A stretch of 64,000 bases of DNA from Rhodanobacter sp. C05 (lineage in GTDB: Bacteria > Pseudomonadota > Gammaproteobacteria > Xanthomonadales > Rhodanobacteraceae). Made by a program: the position numbers and the translations under genes. Below are positions 1-8,305 of the stretch, piece by piece; positions within the stretch are counted from its first letter, which is position 1, and each line of letters starts with the position of its first letter. Location of the stretch: positions 551,868-615,867 of the forward strand of contig NZ_MUNQ01000005.1 in the NCBI RefSeq assembly GCF_002001165.1, read 5' to 3'. The notes under the pieces were generated by a model, which was given only the letters and a program-made list of their open reading frames with translations, was not told the origin of the DNA and did no database searches.

Positions 1-3000
1 GCATCGCGGTGTTCCGGTTGCCGATCAGCGAATACCCCGAAGTCGTGCCGCCCACCGTGGTGGTGCATGCCAGCTATCCCGGCGCCAATCCCAAGGTGAT
101 CGGCGAAACCGTCGCCACGCCGCTGGAAGAACAGATCAACGGCGCGGAAGGCATGCTCTACACCTCCTCGCAGGCGACCAGTGATGGCGCGCTCACCTTG
201 ACGGTGACCTTCGCGCTGGGCACCGACCTGCAGACCGCCCAGGTCGACGTGCAGAACCGCGTGGCGCAGGCGCTCCCCAAGCTGCCGGAAGAAGTGCAGC
301 GGCTCGGCGTGACCACGCAGAAGAGTTCGCCTGACCTCACGATGGTGGTGCATCTCACCTCGCCGGATCAGCGCTACGACATGCTGTACCTGTCGAACTA
401 CGCACGGCTGCACGTGAAGGATGTGCTGGGCCGGCTCGACGGCGTCGGTGACGTGCAGATCTTCGGTGCCGGCGAATACAGCATGCGCGTATGGCTGGAT
501 CCGCAGAAACTGGCGCAGCGCTCGCTCACCACCGGCGACGTGATCAACGCGATCCAGGAACAGAACGTGCAGGTCGCAGCCGGGGCCCTGAATGCACCGC
601 CGGGACCGAGCAACTCGGCGTTCCAGCTCAACATCAATACCCGTGGGCGCCTGATCAGCGAGGACGATTTCCGCAACATCATCGTGCGTACCAACGCCGA
701 TGGCGGCGTCACCCATCTTCGTGACGTCGCCCGCGTCGACCTGGGCTCGAACAACTACGCGCTGCGCAGCCTGCTCGACAACAAGCCGGCGGTGGCACTG
801 CCGATTTTCGCGCGGCCCGGCTCCAACGCGATCCAGATCTCCAACGAAGTACGCGCCACCATGGCGCAGCTGAAGAAGGATTTCCCGCAGGGCGTCGACT
901 ACAGCATCGTCTATGACCCAACCGTATTCGTACGCGGCTCGATCGAAGCGGTGGCGCATACGCTGCTGGAAGCGATCCTGCTGGTGGTGCTGGTGGTGAT
1001 CCTGTTCCTGCAGACCTGGCGCGCCTCGATCATTCCGCTGGTGGCGGTACCGGTGTCGCTGATCGGCACGTTCGCGGTGATGTATCTGGCCGGCTTCTCG
1101 CTGAACGCACTGTCGCTGTTCGGACTGGTGCTGGCGATCGGCATCGTGGTCGATGACGCGATCGTGGTGGTGGAAAACGTCGAGCGGCATATCGAACTCG
1201 GGCAGTCGCCGAAGGAGGCCACGCGCAAGGCCATGCACGAGGTCACCGGTCCGATCGTGGCCACCGCGCTGGTGCTGTGCGCGGTGTTCATCCCGACCGC
1301 CTTCGTCAGCGGCCTGACCGGCCAGTTCTACCGCCAGTTTGCGTTGACCATCGCGATCTCCACCGTGATCTCGGCGTTCAACTCGCTGACCCTGAGCCCG
1401 GCACTGGCCGCCGTGCTGCTGAAGGGCCATGACGCGCCGAAGGATCGCCTGACCCGCGGGATCGATCGCGCATTCGGCTGGCTGTTCCGTCCGTTCAACC
1501 GCGTCTTCCATCGCGGCTCGGAACGCTACGTCGGCGGCGTCAAGCGCATTGTCGGCAAGGGCAAGCTGGCGCTGGTGGTGTATGCCGGCCTGATCGCCCT
1601 GACCTGGTTCGGCTTCTCGCATGTGCCGACCGGTTTCGTGCCGGGACAGGACAAGCAGTACCTGGTGGCGTTTGCGCAACTGCCCGACGCCGCTTCGCTT
1701 GACCGTTCGGAGGATGTGATCCAGCGCATGGGCGCGATCGCACTGAAGCAGCCCGGCGTCGAGCACGCCGTGTCCTTCCCCGGCCTGTCGATCAATGGCT
1801 TCACCAACTCGACCAACTCGGGCATCGTGTTCGTCACGCTGAAGCCGTTCGAGGAACGCCGCAGCGCGGATCTGTCGGCCGGTGCGATTGCTGGTGCATT
1901 GAATCAGAAATTCGCGGCGATCCAGGACGCCTATATCGCGGTGTTTCCGCCGCCGCCGGTGATGGGCCTGGGCACGATCGGCGGCTTCCGGTTGCAGCTG
2001 GAGGATCGCAGCGATCGTGGCTTCGACGAGCTGTACAAGCAGACCCAGGGCCTGATCGCGGCGAGCCAGAAGGTGCCGGCACTGGCCGGGCTGTTCTCCA
2101 GCTTCCAGGTCAGCGTGCCGCAGGTGGATGCCGACGTGGATCGCGAGAAGGCCAAGGCCGAAGGTGTGAATCTGGCCGACGTGTACCAGACCATGCAGGC
2201 CTATATGGGCTCGCTCTACGTCAATGACTTCAACCGCTTCGGCCGCACCTATCAGGTCAACGTCTCGGCTGACCCGGCATTCCGCCATTCGGCGCAGGAC
2301 ATCCTGCAGCTGAAGACGCGCAACGCGCAGGGCCAGATGGTCCCGCTGGGTTCGTTCGTCACCGTGCAGCAAGGCGCTGGTCCGGATCGCGTGCAGCATT
2401 ACAACGGCTATCCCACCGCCGAGATCAATGGCGGCCCCGCGCCCGGTTTCAGTTCCGGTCAGGCGCAGGCGGCGATGGAAAAACTGGCGAAGGACAACCT
2501 GCCGGACGGCATCAGCTACGAATGGACCGAGCTGACCTACCAGCAGATCCTCGCCGGCAACACCGCGATCCTGGTGTTCCCGTTGTGCGTGCTGCTGGTG
2601 TTCCTGGTGCTGTCGTCGCTGTACGAAAGCTGGTCGCTGCCGCTGGCGGTGATCCTGATCGTGCCGATGGTGCTGCTGTCCGCGATCGCCGGCGTATGGC
2701 TCTCCGGTGGCGACAACAACATCTTCACCCAGATCGGATTGATCGTGCTGGTCGGACTGGCGTGCAAGAACGCGATCCTGATCGTCGAGTTTGCGCGCGA
2801 ACGCCAGCACGAAGGCATGAGCCGCCATGAAGCGGTGCTGGAAGCGGCGAAGCTGCGCCTGCGTCCGATCCTGATGACCTCGTTCGCCTTCATCATGGGT
2901 GTGGTGCCGCTGGTCACCTCGCACGGCGCCGGCGCCGAGATGCGGCATGCGATGGGTGTGGCGGTGTTCTCCGGCATGCTCGGTGTGACCATCTTCGGCT

Positions 3001-3113
3001 TGATCTACACGCCGCTGTTCTATGTCCTGATTCGTGCCCTGGTCGAGCGTCGCGAGGCATGGGCGCGCGAGCGCGCCGCCGCGCATGCCCAGCCGGCGCT
3101 GGAGAATCATTGA
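1..3113 (+). CDS. RND multidrug efflux permease, MexF-like (5' end cut by window)
   Basis: Inner-membrane proton-driven drug pump of the HAE1/RND family, which works with a periplasmic adaptor and an outer-membrane channel. The frame is open from the first bases, and roughly 25 N-terminal residues (first membrane segment) lie outside the window. The visible part begins IAVFRLPISEYPEVVPP, very close to what I remember of MexF. The proton-relay pair Asp-Asp lies in GIVVDDAIVVVENVE (about residues 382-383 counted from base 9) and the partner Lys in GLACKNAILIVEF (about residue 920). Two large periplasmic loops and two blocks of membrane helices are in the usual order. The gene ends one base before a short duplicated stretch and is followed by the outer-membrane factor, as in mexEF-oprN operons. 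The adaptor gene should lie just outside the window. Substrate cannot be read from sequence. Confidence 0.96.
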   Translation, partial: IAVFRLPISEYPEVVPPTVVVHASYPGANPKVIGETVATPLEEQINGAEGMLYTSSQATSDGALTLTVTFALGTDLQTAQVDVQNRVAQALPKLPEEVQRLGVTTQKSSPDLTMVVHLTSPDQRYDMLYLSNYARLHVKDVLGRLDGVGDVQIFGAGEYSMRVWLDPQKLAQRSLTTGDVINAIQEQNVQVAAGALNAPPGPSNSAFQLNINTRGRLISEDDFRNIIVRTNADGGVTHLRDVARVDLGSNNYALRSLLDNKPAVALPIFARPGSNAIQISNEVRATMAQLKKDFPQGVDYSIVYDPTVFVRGSIEAVAHTLLEAILLVVLVVILFLQTWRASIIPLVAVPVSLIGTFAVMYLAGFSLNALSLFGLVLAIGIVVDDAIVVVENVERHIELGQSPKEATRKAMHEVTGPIVATALVLCAVFIPTAFVSGLTGQFYRQFALTIAISTVISAFNSLTLSPALAAVLLKGHDAPKDRLTRGIDRAFGWLFRPFNRVFHRGSERYVGGVKRIVGKGKLALVVYAGLIALTWFGFSHVPTGFVPGQDKQYLVAFAQLPDAASLDRSEDVIQRMGAIALKQPGVEHAVSFPGLSINGFTNSTNSGIVFVTLKPFEERRSADLSAGAIAGALNQKFAAIQDAYIAVFPPPPVMGLGTIGGFRLQLEDRSDRGFDELYKQTQGLIAASQKVPALAGLFSSFQVSVPQVDADVDREKAKAEGVNLADVYQTMQAYMGSLYVNDFNRFGRTYQVNVSADPAFRHSAQDILQLKTRNAQGQMVPLGSFVTVQQGAGPDRVQHYNGYPTAEINGGPAPGFSSGQAQAAMEKLAKDNLPDGISYEWTELTYQQILAGNTAILVFPLCVLLVFLVLSSLYESWSLPLAVILIVPMVLLSAIAGVWLSGGDNNIFTQIGLIVLVGLACKNAILIVEFARERQHEGMSRHEAVLEAAKLRLRPILMTSFAFIMGVVPLVTSHGAGAEMRHAMGVAVFSGMLGVTIFGLIYTPLFYVLIRALVERREAWARERAAAHAQPALENH

Positions 3114-3114
3114 G

Positions 3115-3282
3115 ATGAAACCGTTGCTCAGGATTGCTGCTGTCGGTGTCGCCGTAGCCTCGGAGATGCTCGGCGTCACCCTGTTCGGGCTTATCTACAC
3201 GCCGTTGGTCTACGTCGTCATTCACGCCCTGGCGGAGCGCCGCGAGTCACGCGCGCACGCTGCCGGGTTGGAGAACCATTGA
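3115..3282 (+). pseudogene. Chimeric scar: outer-membrane-factor start fused to a second RND gene end
   Basis: A 55-codon open frame between the permease and the outer-membrane gene. Residues 1-10 (MKPLLRIAAV) copy the start of the next gene (MKPLLKIAAL). Residues from about 12 to the end copy the permease C-terminus (MLGVTLFGLIYTPL against MLGVTIFGLIYTPL), both ending in LENH and a stop. The copy is about 30% divergent at DNA level by eye, many changes are synonymous, and it lacks 7 codons. This is the product expected if a tandem repeat of [permease - outer-membrane factor] lost the middle, joining the start of one outer-membrane gene to the end of the second permease. It is not a recent duplication. 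It could still be translated as a one-helix peptide, but I see no reason to think it functions. Confidence 0.75.
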
Positions 3283-3283
3283 G

Positions 3284-4732
3284 ATGAAACCGCTCCTCAA
3301 GATCGCCGCACTCAGCGCGGCCCTGATCCTCGCCGGCTGCGCCAGCGTCGGCCCGAACTACCACGAAGTGAAACCCGCCGCACCGCAGCTGCAGGGACTC
3401 GATGCCACGCAGGAAAGCAATGCGCAATTCCAGGCCGCGTGGTGGAAGCAGTTCAACGACCCCACGCTGGATGCGTTGATCCAGCGTGCCGCCGCGAACA
3501 ACCTGGACCTGCGCATGGCGGTGGCGCGACTGCATGAATCGCGTGCGCTGCTGAGCAGCGCGAAGTCCGATCAGTTGCCCACGGTGGATACCGATCTGAA
3601 CTACACGCGCAGTCGCGAGCAGCAGCCTGGCTTCACCAGTCAACGCACCACCGTCACCACCTATCAGGCCGGTTTCGACGCGTCATGGGAACTGGACCTG
3701 TTCGGCGGCGTGCGGCGTTCGGTCGAGGCCTCGCACGCCGACCTCGGCGCCAGCGAAGCCGCCCTGCGCGATGCCCAGGTCAGCCTGCTCGCCGAAGTCG
3801 CACGCAACTATTTCGAGTTGCGCGGCAGCCAGTTGCAGCTCGACATCGCCCAACGCGACATCGACAACCAGCAGCAGACCGTGCACCTCACCGAGGTACG
3901 CAATCAGCTCGGCTCCGGTTCCGAACAGGACGTCGCCAGCGCCAAGGCCCGGCTGAGCGCGGTGCAGGCGCAACTGCCGGTATTGCAAACGCAGGTCAGC
4001 GCCAGCGAATTCCGACTCGCCGTGTTGCTGGGCGAACGCCCGGGTGAACTCGACATCGACGTCTCGCCGAAAAGCTTCACTCCAATCGCGATCAACCTGC
4101 CGATCGGCGACGCCGGCGACGTGCTGGCGCGCCGGCCCGACGTGCATGTCGCCGAACGCGAATACGCCGCCGCCACCGCGCGCATCGGCGTGGCCAAGGC
4201 GGATTTCTTCCCGCACATCACGCTGGGCGGCTTCCTCGGCTTCCTGGCCGGACGCAGCAACGATTTCGGCAGTCCGTCGACACGCGCATGGTCGCTGGCG
4301 CCGAGCATCAGCTGGCCGGGCCTGAACGTGCAGCGCGTACGCGCGAACCTGCACGCCAGTGAAGCACGCGCCGATGCGGCGCAGGCGAACTACCAGCAGA
4401 CCGTGCTGCTGGCGATCGAAGACATCGACAACGCCGTCACCGGCTTCAACCAGCAGCGCGTGCGCGTCGATCACCTGATCGAACAGAGCACGCAGAGCAA
4501 GCGCGCCGCGGAACTCGCGCAGGTGCGTTACCAGGAAGGCGCCACCAGCTTCCTCGAACTGCTCGATGCCGAACGTACCCAGCTGTCGGCCGAGGACGAT
4601 CTGGCCCAGGCCGAAGCGTCGATCAACACCCGCGCCGTGGCGTTGTACAAGGCACTCGGTGGCGGCTGGCAGGCTTGCGGTGATGAGCATTGCAGCACCG
4701 TTGCCAAGGCTGACCCCAGCGTCGCGCCATGA
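3284..4732 (+). CDS. Outer-membrane efflux lipoprotein (OprM/NodT family)
   Basis: Trimeric outer-membrane channel that completes the tripartite pump with the upstream permease. The 482-residue length is normal for the family. The N-terminus is a lipoprotein signal with lipobox ILAGC (Cys at residue 19), followed by SVGPNYHEV, typical of NodT-type channels. Two TolC-like repeats follow; the second carries RRPDVHVAEREYAAATARIGVAKADFFP in its usual place. ATG is preceded by the permease-like scar with only one base between stop and start, so translation is probably coupled. The stop overlaps the next start (ATGA). Confidence 0.95.
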   Translation: MKPLLKIAALSAALILAGCASVGPNYHEVKPAAPQLQGLDATQESNAQFQAAWWKQFNDPTLDALIQRAAANNLDLRMAVARLHESRALLSSAKSDQLPTVDTDLNYTRSREQQPGFTSQRTTVTTYQAGFDASWELDLFGGVRRSVEASHADLGASEAALRDAQVSLLAEVARNYFELRGSQLQLDIAQRDIDNQQQTVHLTEVRNQLGSGSEQDVASAKARLSAVQAQLPVLQTQVSASEFRLAVLLGERPGELDIDVSPKSFTPIAINLPIGDAGDVLARRPDVHVAEREYAAATARIGVAKADFFPHITLGGFLGFLAGRSNDFGSPSTRAWSLAPSISWPGLNVQRVRANLHASEARADAAQANYQQTVLLAIEDIDNAVTGFNQQRVRVDHLIEQSTQSKRAAELAQVRYQEGATSFLELLDAERTQLSAEDDLAQAEASINTRAVALYKALGGGWQACGDEHCSTVAKADPSVAP

Positions 4733-5460
4733 ACCGCGCGGGCAGACGCACACCGGTGACGACGCCGGTGTACCGCGTCGCACTGGTCAGCGGTGCCAAC
4801 CGCGGCATCGGTTTCGAGGTGGCGCGCCAGCTCAGCGAACGCGGCATGACGGTGCTGCTGGGTGCACGCGACCTCGACAAGGGGCTGCATGCGGCGCGCA
4901 AGCTGACCGGTGCAGCGGGCGAGGTGATCGCGGTGCAGCTCGACGTAACGCATCAAGACGAAGTAGATACCCTTGCGCGCTGGATCGAGGTCACCTACGG
5001 CCGGCTCGACGTGCTGGTCAACAATGCCGGCGGTCACTACGATCACGAGACTGATGCAAGCACGCCCGACCTCGCCTCCGCGCGCGACGCACTGGACACG
5101 AACCTGTTCGGTGCCTGGCGTCTGTCCAGCGCGATGCTGCCGCTGATGCGCAAGCACGGCTACGGCCGCATCGTGAATATCTCCAGCGGGTGCGCCACCG
5201 CATCGAGTGGCAGCAACTGCGTGGCCTACCGCACTTCCAAGGCCGCACTCAACGCGTATACGCGGACGCTGGCGTCAGAGCTTGAAGGCAGCGGTATCGC
5301 AGTCAACGCCGTGTGTCCGGGCTGGGTCGCCACCGAACTCGGAGGCCCCGGTGGACGGCCGGTGGAGCGCGGCGCGGCCGGCATCGTGTGGGCAGCCAGC
5401 CTGCCCGTGCCGGCACCCACGGGACGATTCTTCCGCGACGGCGAAATCATTCCGTGGTGA
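4729..5460 (+). CDS. Short-chain dehydrogenase/reductase
   Basis: Classical SDR of 243 residues. The nucleotide-binding motif SGANRGIGFE is near residue 16, NNAGG near residue 100, and the catalytic Ser and YxxxK (YRTSK) near residues 150-170. It resembles carbonyl-reductase-like SDRs. Its start overlaps the stop of the efflux channel gene (ATGA), so it is translated in the efflux operon. MexEF-oprN operons are often accompanied by oxidoreductases acting on electrophiles, but a shared substrate is only an inference here. It is the last gene of the operon; a large palindromic element starts 5 bases after its stop. Confidence 0.92.
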   Translation: MNRAGRRTPVTTPVYRVALVSGANRGIGFEVARQLSERGMTVLLGARDLDKGLHAARKLTGAAGEVIAVQLDVTHQDEVDTLARWIEVTYGRLDVLVNNAGGHYDHETDASTPDLASARDALDTNLFGAWRLSSAMLPLMRKHGYGRIVNISSGCATASSGSNCVAYRTSKAALNAYTRTLASELEGSGIAVNAVCPGWVATELGGPGGRPVERGAAGIVWAASLPVPAPTGRFFRDGEIIPW

Positions 5461-5465
5461 ACGGG

Positions 5466-5757
5466 TAGGGATGCTCTGATCTATTCAGCACAGGCGGCAT
5501 GATGACCAGAAGGCTCGCAGGGGGCGGTGCGTGGCGCAGCCAAGGCTGGCTGCCTTGGCAAGCCGCGCGCTGCCGCCTGCGGGCCTTCTGGTCATCACCC
5601 CATCACTATGTTTCAAGCAGTGGGGGCCGGTTCTGTCTGCCCACATCTCCGCGACGCACTTCCTCGACAGGCGGACGCCTGCCTTCGTCAGCGCACCACG
5701 AATCTGCGAGCAGACAGAACCGGTGACGCCTGCGCTGAATAGATCAGAGCATCCCTA
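5466..5757. repeat. Nested-palindrome element (31-bp terminal inverted repeat, three inner hairpins)
   Basis: Arms 5466-5496 and 5727-5757 are inverted copies over 31 bp with one mismatch. Inside are hairpin P1 (5501-5521 with 5576-5596, 21 bp with one mismatch, carrying an inner 8-bp stem at 5539-5546/5552-5559), hairpin P2 (5598-5607 with 5619-5626, bulged) and hairpin P3 (5627-5640 with 5710-5723, 14 bp perfect, with an inner CAGGC/GCCTG stem). Helices follow one another with 0-4 unpaired bases, so the whole 292 bases fold on paper as a four-way junction. It lies between convergent genes, and the right arm supplies the TAG stop of the minus-strand gene. Candidates are a non-autonomous mobile element (MITE-like), a structured RNA, or an elaborate bidirectional terminator. 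Small open frames inside it look like by-products of the palindromes. Confidence 0.8.
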
Positions 5758-6255
5758 GCCCTTGCCGAAACCGCTGTGCTGCGAATACAGCGCATGCCAA
5801 CGGCCGTCGACGTAAACGAAGATGTCGGAGGAACGCACGCCCTGCTGCGGCCCCGACGCCGGATCGTAGAACGACAGGATCGCGGTGTCGCCATGGAGCA
5901 CCACGCTCTTGCCCGACGGATGCGCCTTGATCCACGCCTCGACCGTGCGGCGCTCGGTATCCGAGCCACGGTTCTTCGCCGCATGCGCCACGATGGCGGA
6001 CTTCGGATGTGCCACACCATCGGCGCCGACCGAGCGGTAGTCGGGCAGCAGCAGATCATCCAGATATGCGGTATCGCCGCTCTCTTCCGCCTCCAGCCAG
6101 TGCTGGTCGACCGCGATCACTGCCGCCTCGTTCCTGGCGGTTTCGTCGGTACTGGTCGCCTGCATGTCGGAACTTGCCGCGAACGCACTCATGCTTCCCA
6201 TCGTGGCTGCGGCAAGACACGCCATGCCGATCCTGAAGAGATACTGCTTGCGCAT
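5755..6255 (-). CDS. Secreted NTF2-like (DUF4440/SnoaL-type) protein
   Basis: A 166-residue protein with a Sec signal peptide (MRKQYLFRIGMACLAAATMG, probable cut after SAFA) and one cone-shaped NTF2-like domain (motifs DQHWLEAEESGD, LLLPDYRSVGADG, HGDTAILSF, VYVDGRWHALYSQ). Such domains may be enzymatic or simply bind small ligands, and the sequence does not decide. ATG at 6255 was chosen because GAGGA sits about 9 bases upstream and the signal peptide begins there; a longer upstream frame has no such support. The stop codon lies in the right arm of the palindromic element, so the C-terminus may have been trimmed or changed by its arrival. Divergent from the beta-propeller gene. Confidence 0.8.
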   Translation of the reverse strand: MRKQYLFRIGMACLAAATMGSMSAFAASSDMQATSTDETARNEAAVIAVDQHWLEAEESGDTAYLDDLLLPDYRSVGADGVAHPKSAIVAHAAKNRGSDTERRTVEAWIKAHPSGKSVVLHGDTAILSFYDPASGPQQGVRSSDIFVYVDGRWHALYSQHSGFGKG

Positions 6256-6777
6256 ATTTCTGTCCTCGTCCGCGGCAACATGACCGCAGTCGCAGACTGC
6301 ACGGCGCGGCAGTGGGCCGCATCGTTCCTGTGACGACCGACTGCGACGGCGTGACAAACGGTCGATATGTGCCTGCCGGCGGTGATCACAGACGCGACGG
6401 TCTGACCGCGTCGGATAAAGGCATGATCCGGCACCCATCTTCATGACTTTCAAGCCACCTGCACAGGCACTCGTACCGCTTGTCACAACCACGATGCCGA
6501 TCGTCACAAGATCGGCGACGGCGATGGTCGCCCATGCCAGCCTGTGTGAATCATCCACATCGACACCGTCGTCTGACCGGATACCCATCGGGCACGCGGC
6601 AAGAGGAAGACTGACATGCGATTGCCAGCCACTTTCGTGATCCTTGCAACTACGAGCCTGCTCGGCACCGCACGCGCCACGTCATCCGATGCCCTGCCGC
6701 TTGTCGCCCACCCACGAAAGTCCTCATGCAGGTCCATGCATCGGGACTTGCCCTGCTCATCTGTGTGGAAACGATCC
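6256..6777. other. Long divergent upstream region with hairpin, direct repeats and a possible gene remnant
   Basis: No certain gene. An ATG at 6616 with an excellent GAGGAAG ribosome site opens a frame that starts with its own signal-peptide-like stretch (MRLPATFVILATTSLLGTARA) and runs without a stop into the propeller gene, whose own signal peptide starts at 6778. This could be the start of a lost secreted gene fused in frame. A hairpin GCCGATC/GATCGGC lies at 6496-6516. The heptamer GTCACAA occurs at 6482-6488 and 6503-6509, exactly 21 bases apart. Both the NTF2-like gene and the propeller gene must be transcribed from here. Confidence 0.5.
6480..6509 (+). promoter_or_regulatory. Putative LytTR-type direct repeat (TxGTCACAA, 21-bp period)
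   Basis: Two copies of TxGTCACAA, at 6480-6488 and 6501-6509, are two helical turns apart. LytTR response regulators are known to bind pairs of short direct repeats at about this spacing, and a LytTR regulator is encoded in this locus. The first copy lies about 130 bases before the 6616 start. The spacing is seen; binding is inferred. Confidence 0.3.
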
Positions 6778-7695
6778 ATGATTCCTTGTCGCCTGTTTCT
6801 GCTCCTCACCCTGTGCGCGGGTTCTGGCGCCATACCTGCCTGCGCGGTCGCGGCAGCATCCGGCATCGCACCTCTCGCTTCGACAAGCGCAGTAATGTCC
6901 GAGTCAGATACGCCGTGGAGCAAGCAGGACGATGCCGATCCCGCGTTCACGCCCGACCGGAAAACAGTCGTGTTCGCGCGCGGAAACGGATTGACGCGGC
7001 ACCTCTATATCGCCCATCGGGATGGCGACCTCTGGTCGAAACCGGAGCGCGCACCGTTCTCGGATCAGTGGATGGATCTGGAACCAGCGATGGCTCCGGA
7101 TGGTTCGTACCTGGTCTTCATTTCCAACCGGCCGACAAAACCCGGCGGCAAATCGCTGGATGGCTACTGGAACGGCAAATCGCGACCGGGCCGCGGCGGC
7201 AATCTGTGGCGCGTGAACCTCACGGGCAACGTCTTGGGCAACCCTGAACGCCTGCCCGATATCGTCAATGCCAGTACCGCGACGTACTCGCCCGCCGTGG
7301 CCGCGGACGGAAGCGTCTATTTCACGCATCCCGATCCGCAAACGCATCACACGCGGCTTTACGTCAGCCACTTTGCCGATGGCCGATTCCAGACGCCGCA
7401 ACCGATGCCGTTCAGCGACGGCGTGGTGGCCGATTACGATGCGGCGGTAGCGCCCGACCAGTCCTTCATCGTGTTCAGCTCGAACCGGCCGCCCACGCCG
7501 CCCAATGACAGCGACCTGTTCGTGGCGTTCGCCACGGCCACCGGCTGGGGCCAGCCGATCCGGCTCGGGCCTTCCGGCATCGAGGCGCGTCTCGATCCGG
7601 ATCTGTCCACGCTGTATTTCACGGCAGCGGACAATCGCATCTATTGCCTGCCGATCGCCCGCTGGCTGGCGCAACATGTGGAGAAGAAACCATGA
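6778..7695 (+). CDS. Secreted PD40 (TolB-like) beta-propeller protein
   Basis: A 305-residue exported protein with signal peptide MIPCRLFLLLTLCAGSGAIP followed by PD40-type blades: DPAFTPDRKTVVFARG, EPAMAPDGSYLVFISNRP, SPAVAADGSVYFTHP, DAAVAPDQSFIVFSSNRP and DPDLSTLYFTAAD. Such propellers bind partners or glycans, and no enzymatic motif is visible. ATG 6778 is preceded by GGAAA at a fair distance; an in-frame start at 6616 would add a second signal-like stretch and is less likely to give a normal export signal. The stop overlaps the next start (ATGA), and the two-component genes follow. A paralogue lies at 11260. It is not the TolB of the Tol-Pal system, since no tol or pal genes are nearby. 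Confidence 0.85.
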   Translation: MIPCRLFLLLTLCAGSGAIPACAVAAASGIAPLASTSAVMSESDTPWSKQDDADPAFTPDRKTVVFARGNGLTRHLYIAHRDGDLWSKPERAPFSDQWMDLEPAMAPDGSYLVFISNRPTKPGGKSLDGYWNGKSRPGRGGNLWRVNLTGNVLGNPERLPDIVNASTATYSPAVAADGSVYFTHPDPQTHHTRLYVSHFADGRFQTPQPMPFSDGVVADYDAAVAPDQSFIVFSSNRPPTPPNDSDLFVAFATATGWGQPIRLGPSGIEARLDPDLSTLYFTAADNRIYCLPIARWLAQHVEKKP

Positions 7696-8222
7696 ATGGA
7701 TCATGCATTGGTCGTGCGGCGCTCACACTGCTGCTGGCCGCCGGCCTGTCTCCCGCGACCACCGCATCGGCATCGGCCGGCATGACGAATGAACTGGCAC
7801 CGCTGGCCTGGTTCGTCGGCACATGGCAGTGCGCCGGCCAGTTCTCCAACGGCAGCCCGATCCATTCCCGTGAAATCTTCAGCGCTGAAATGGACGGCCA
7901 CTGGCTGCGCATGCAGCACGCAGACACACCACCGAATCGCTACGCCGCGGACGAATGGTGGGGCTACGACCACGCCACCAGGCAATTCGTGGTGACCGTA
8001 TTCGACAACACCGGCGGCGTGCGCCACTACGTTTCTTCCGGCTGGACGGGTACCACGCTGAGCCTGCGGAACACCGCGACCAGCGGTTACATCGATCGCT
8101 TCGTGTTCCGACGCAGCAGCGATGCGCAATACCGGGTCAGCTATGCGCACCTCGATGGCCGTGGTGCATGGCAACCGGGCGACGAGCTCACCTGTCGCCG
8201 CGATGCGGGGTCGCCAGCTTGA
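7692..8222 (+). CDS. Secreted lipocalin-like protein (DUF1579/heme-binding barrel type)
   Basis: A 176-residue protein with a Sec signal (MNGSCIGRAALTLLLAAGLS, cut near ASASA) and a single small beta-barrel domain opening with LAPLAWFVGTWQCAGQF, the motif typical of DUF1579 and nitrobindin-like barrels. Later strands include EWWGYDHATRQFVVTVFDN and YVSSGWTGTTLSLRNT. Ligand unknown. The start overlaps the propeller stop by ATGA, which fixes the start codon and implies coupled translation. Its position between a secreted propeller and a sensor kinase suggests a sensing or envelope-monitoring role, an inference from order only. Confidence 0.75.
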   Translation: MNGSCIGRAALTLLLAAGLSPATTASASAGMTNELAPLAWFVGTWQCAGQFSNGSPIHSREIFSAEMDGHWLRMQHADTPPNRYAADEWWGYDHATRQFVVTVFDNTGGVRHYVSSGWTGTTLSLRNTATSGYIDRFVFRRSSDAQYRVSYAHLDGRGAWQPGDELTCRRDAGSPA

Positions 8223-8305
8223 ATCTGCGGATGCGCGAACGCCGTCCCGTACCGGCGTATCTTCCGGCACATCCGTCGGTCGGCCGGCACTGGCACACTG
8301 CGCGA

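Noticed and set aside
3683..4783. Long minus-strand open frame (366 codons) across the outer-membrane channel gene
   Set aside because: Antisense shadow of a clear TolC-family gene; composition typical of GC-rich shadows and no ribosome site or domain.
5499..5758. Overlapping 70-75 codon frames inside the palindromic element
   Set aside because: Created by the palindromes; translations are low-complexity and share no family features.
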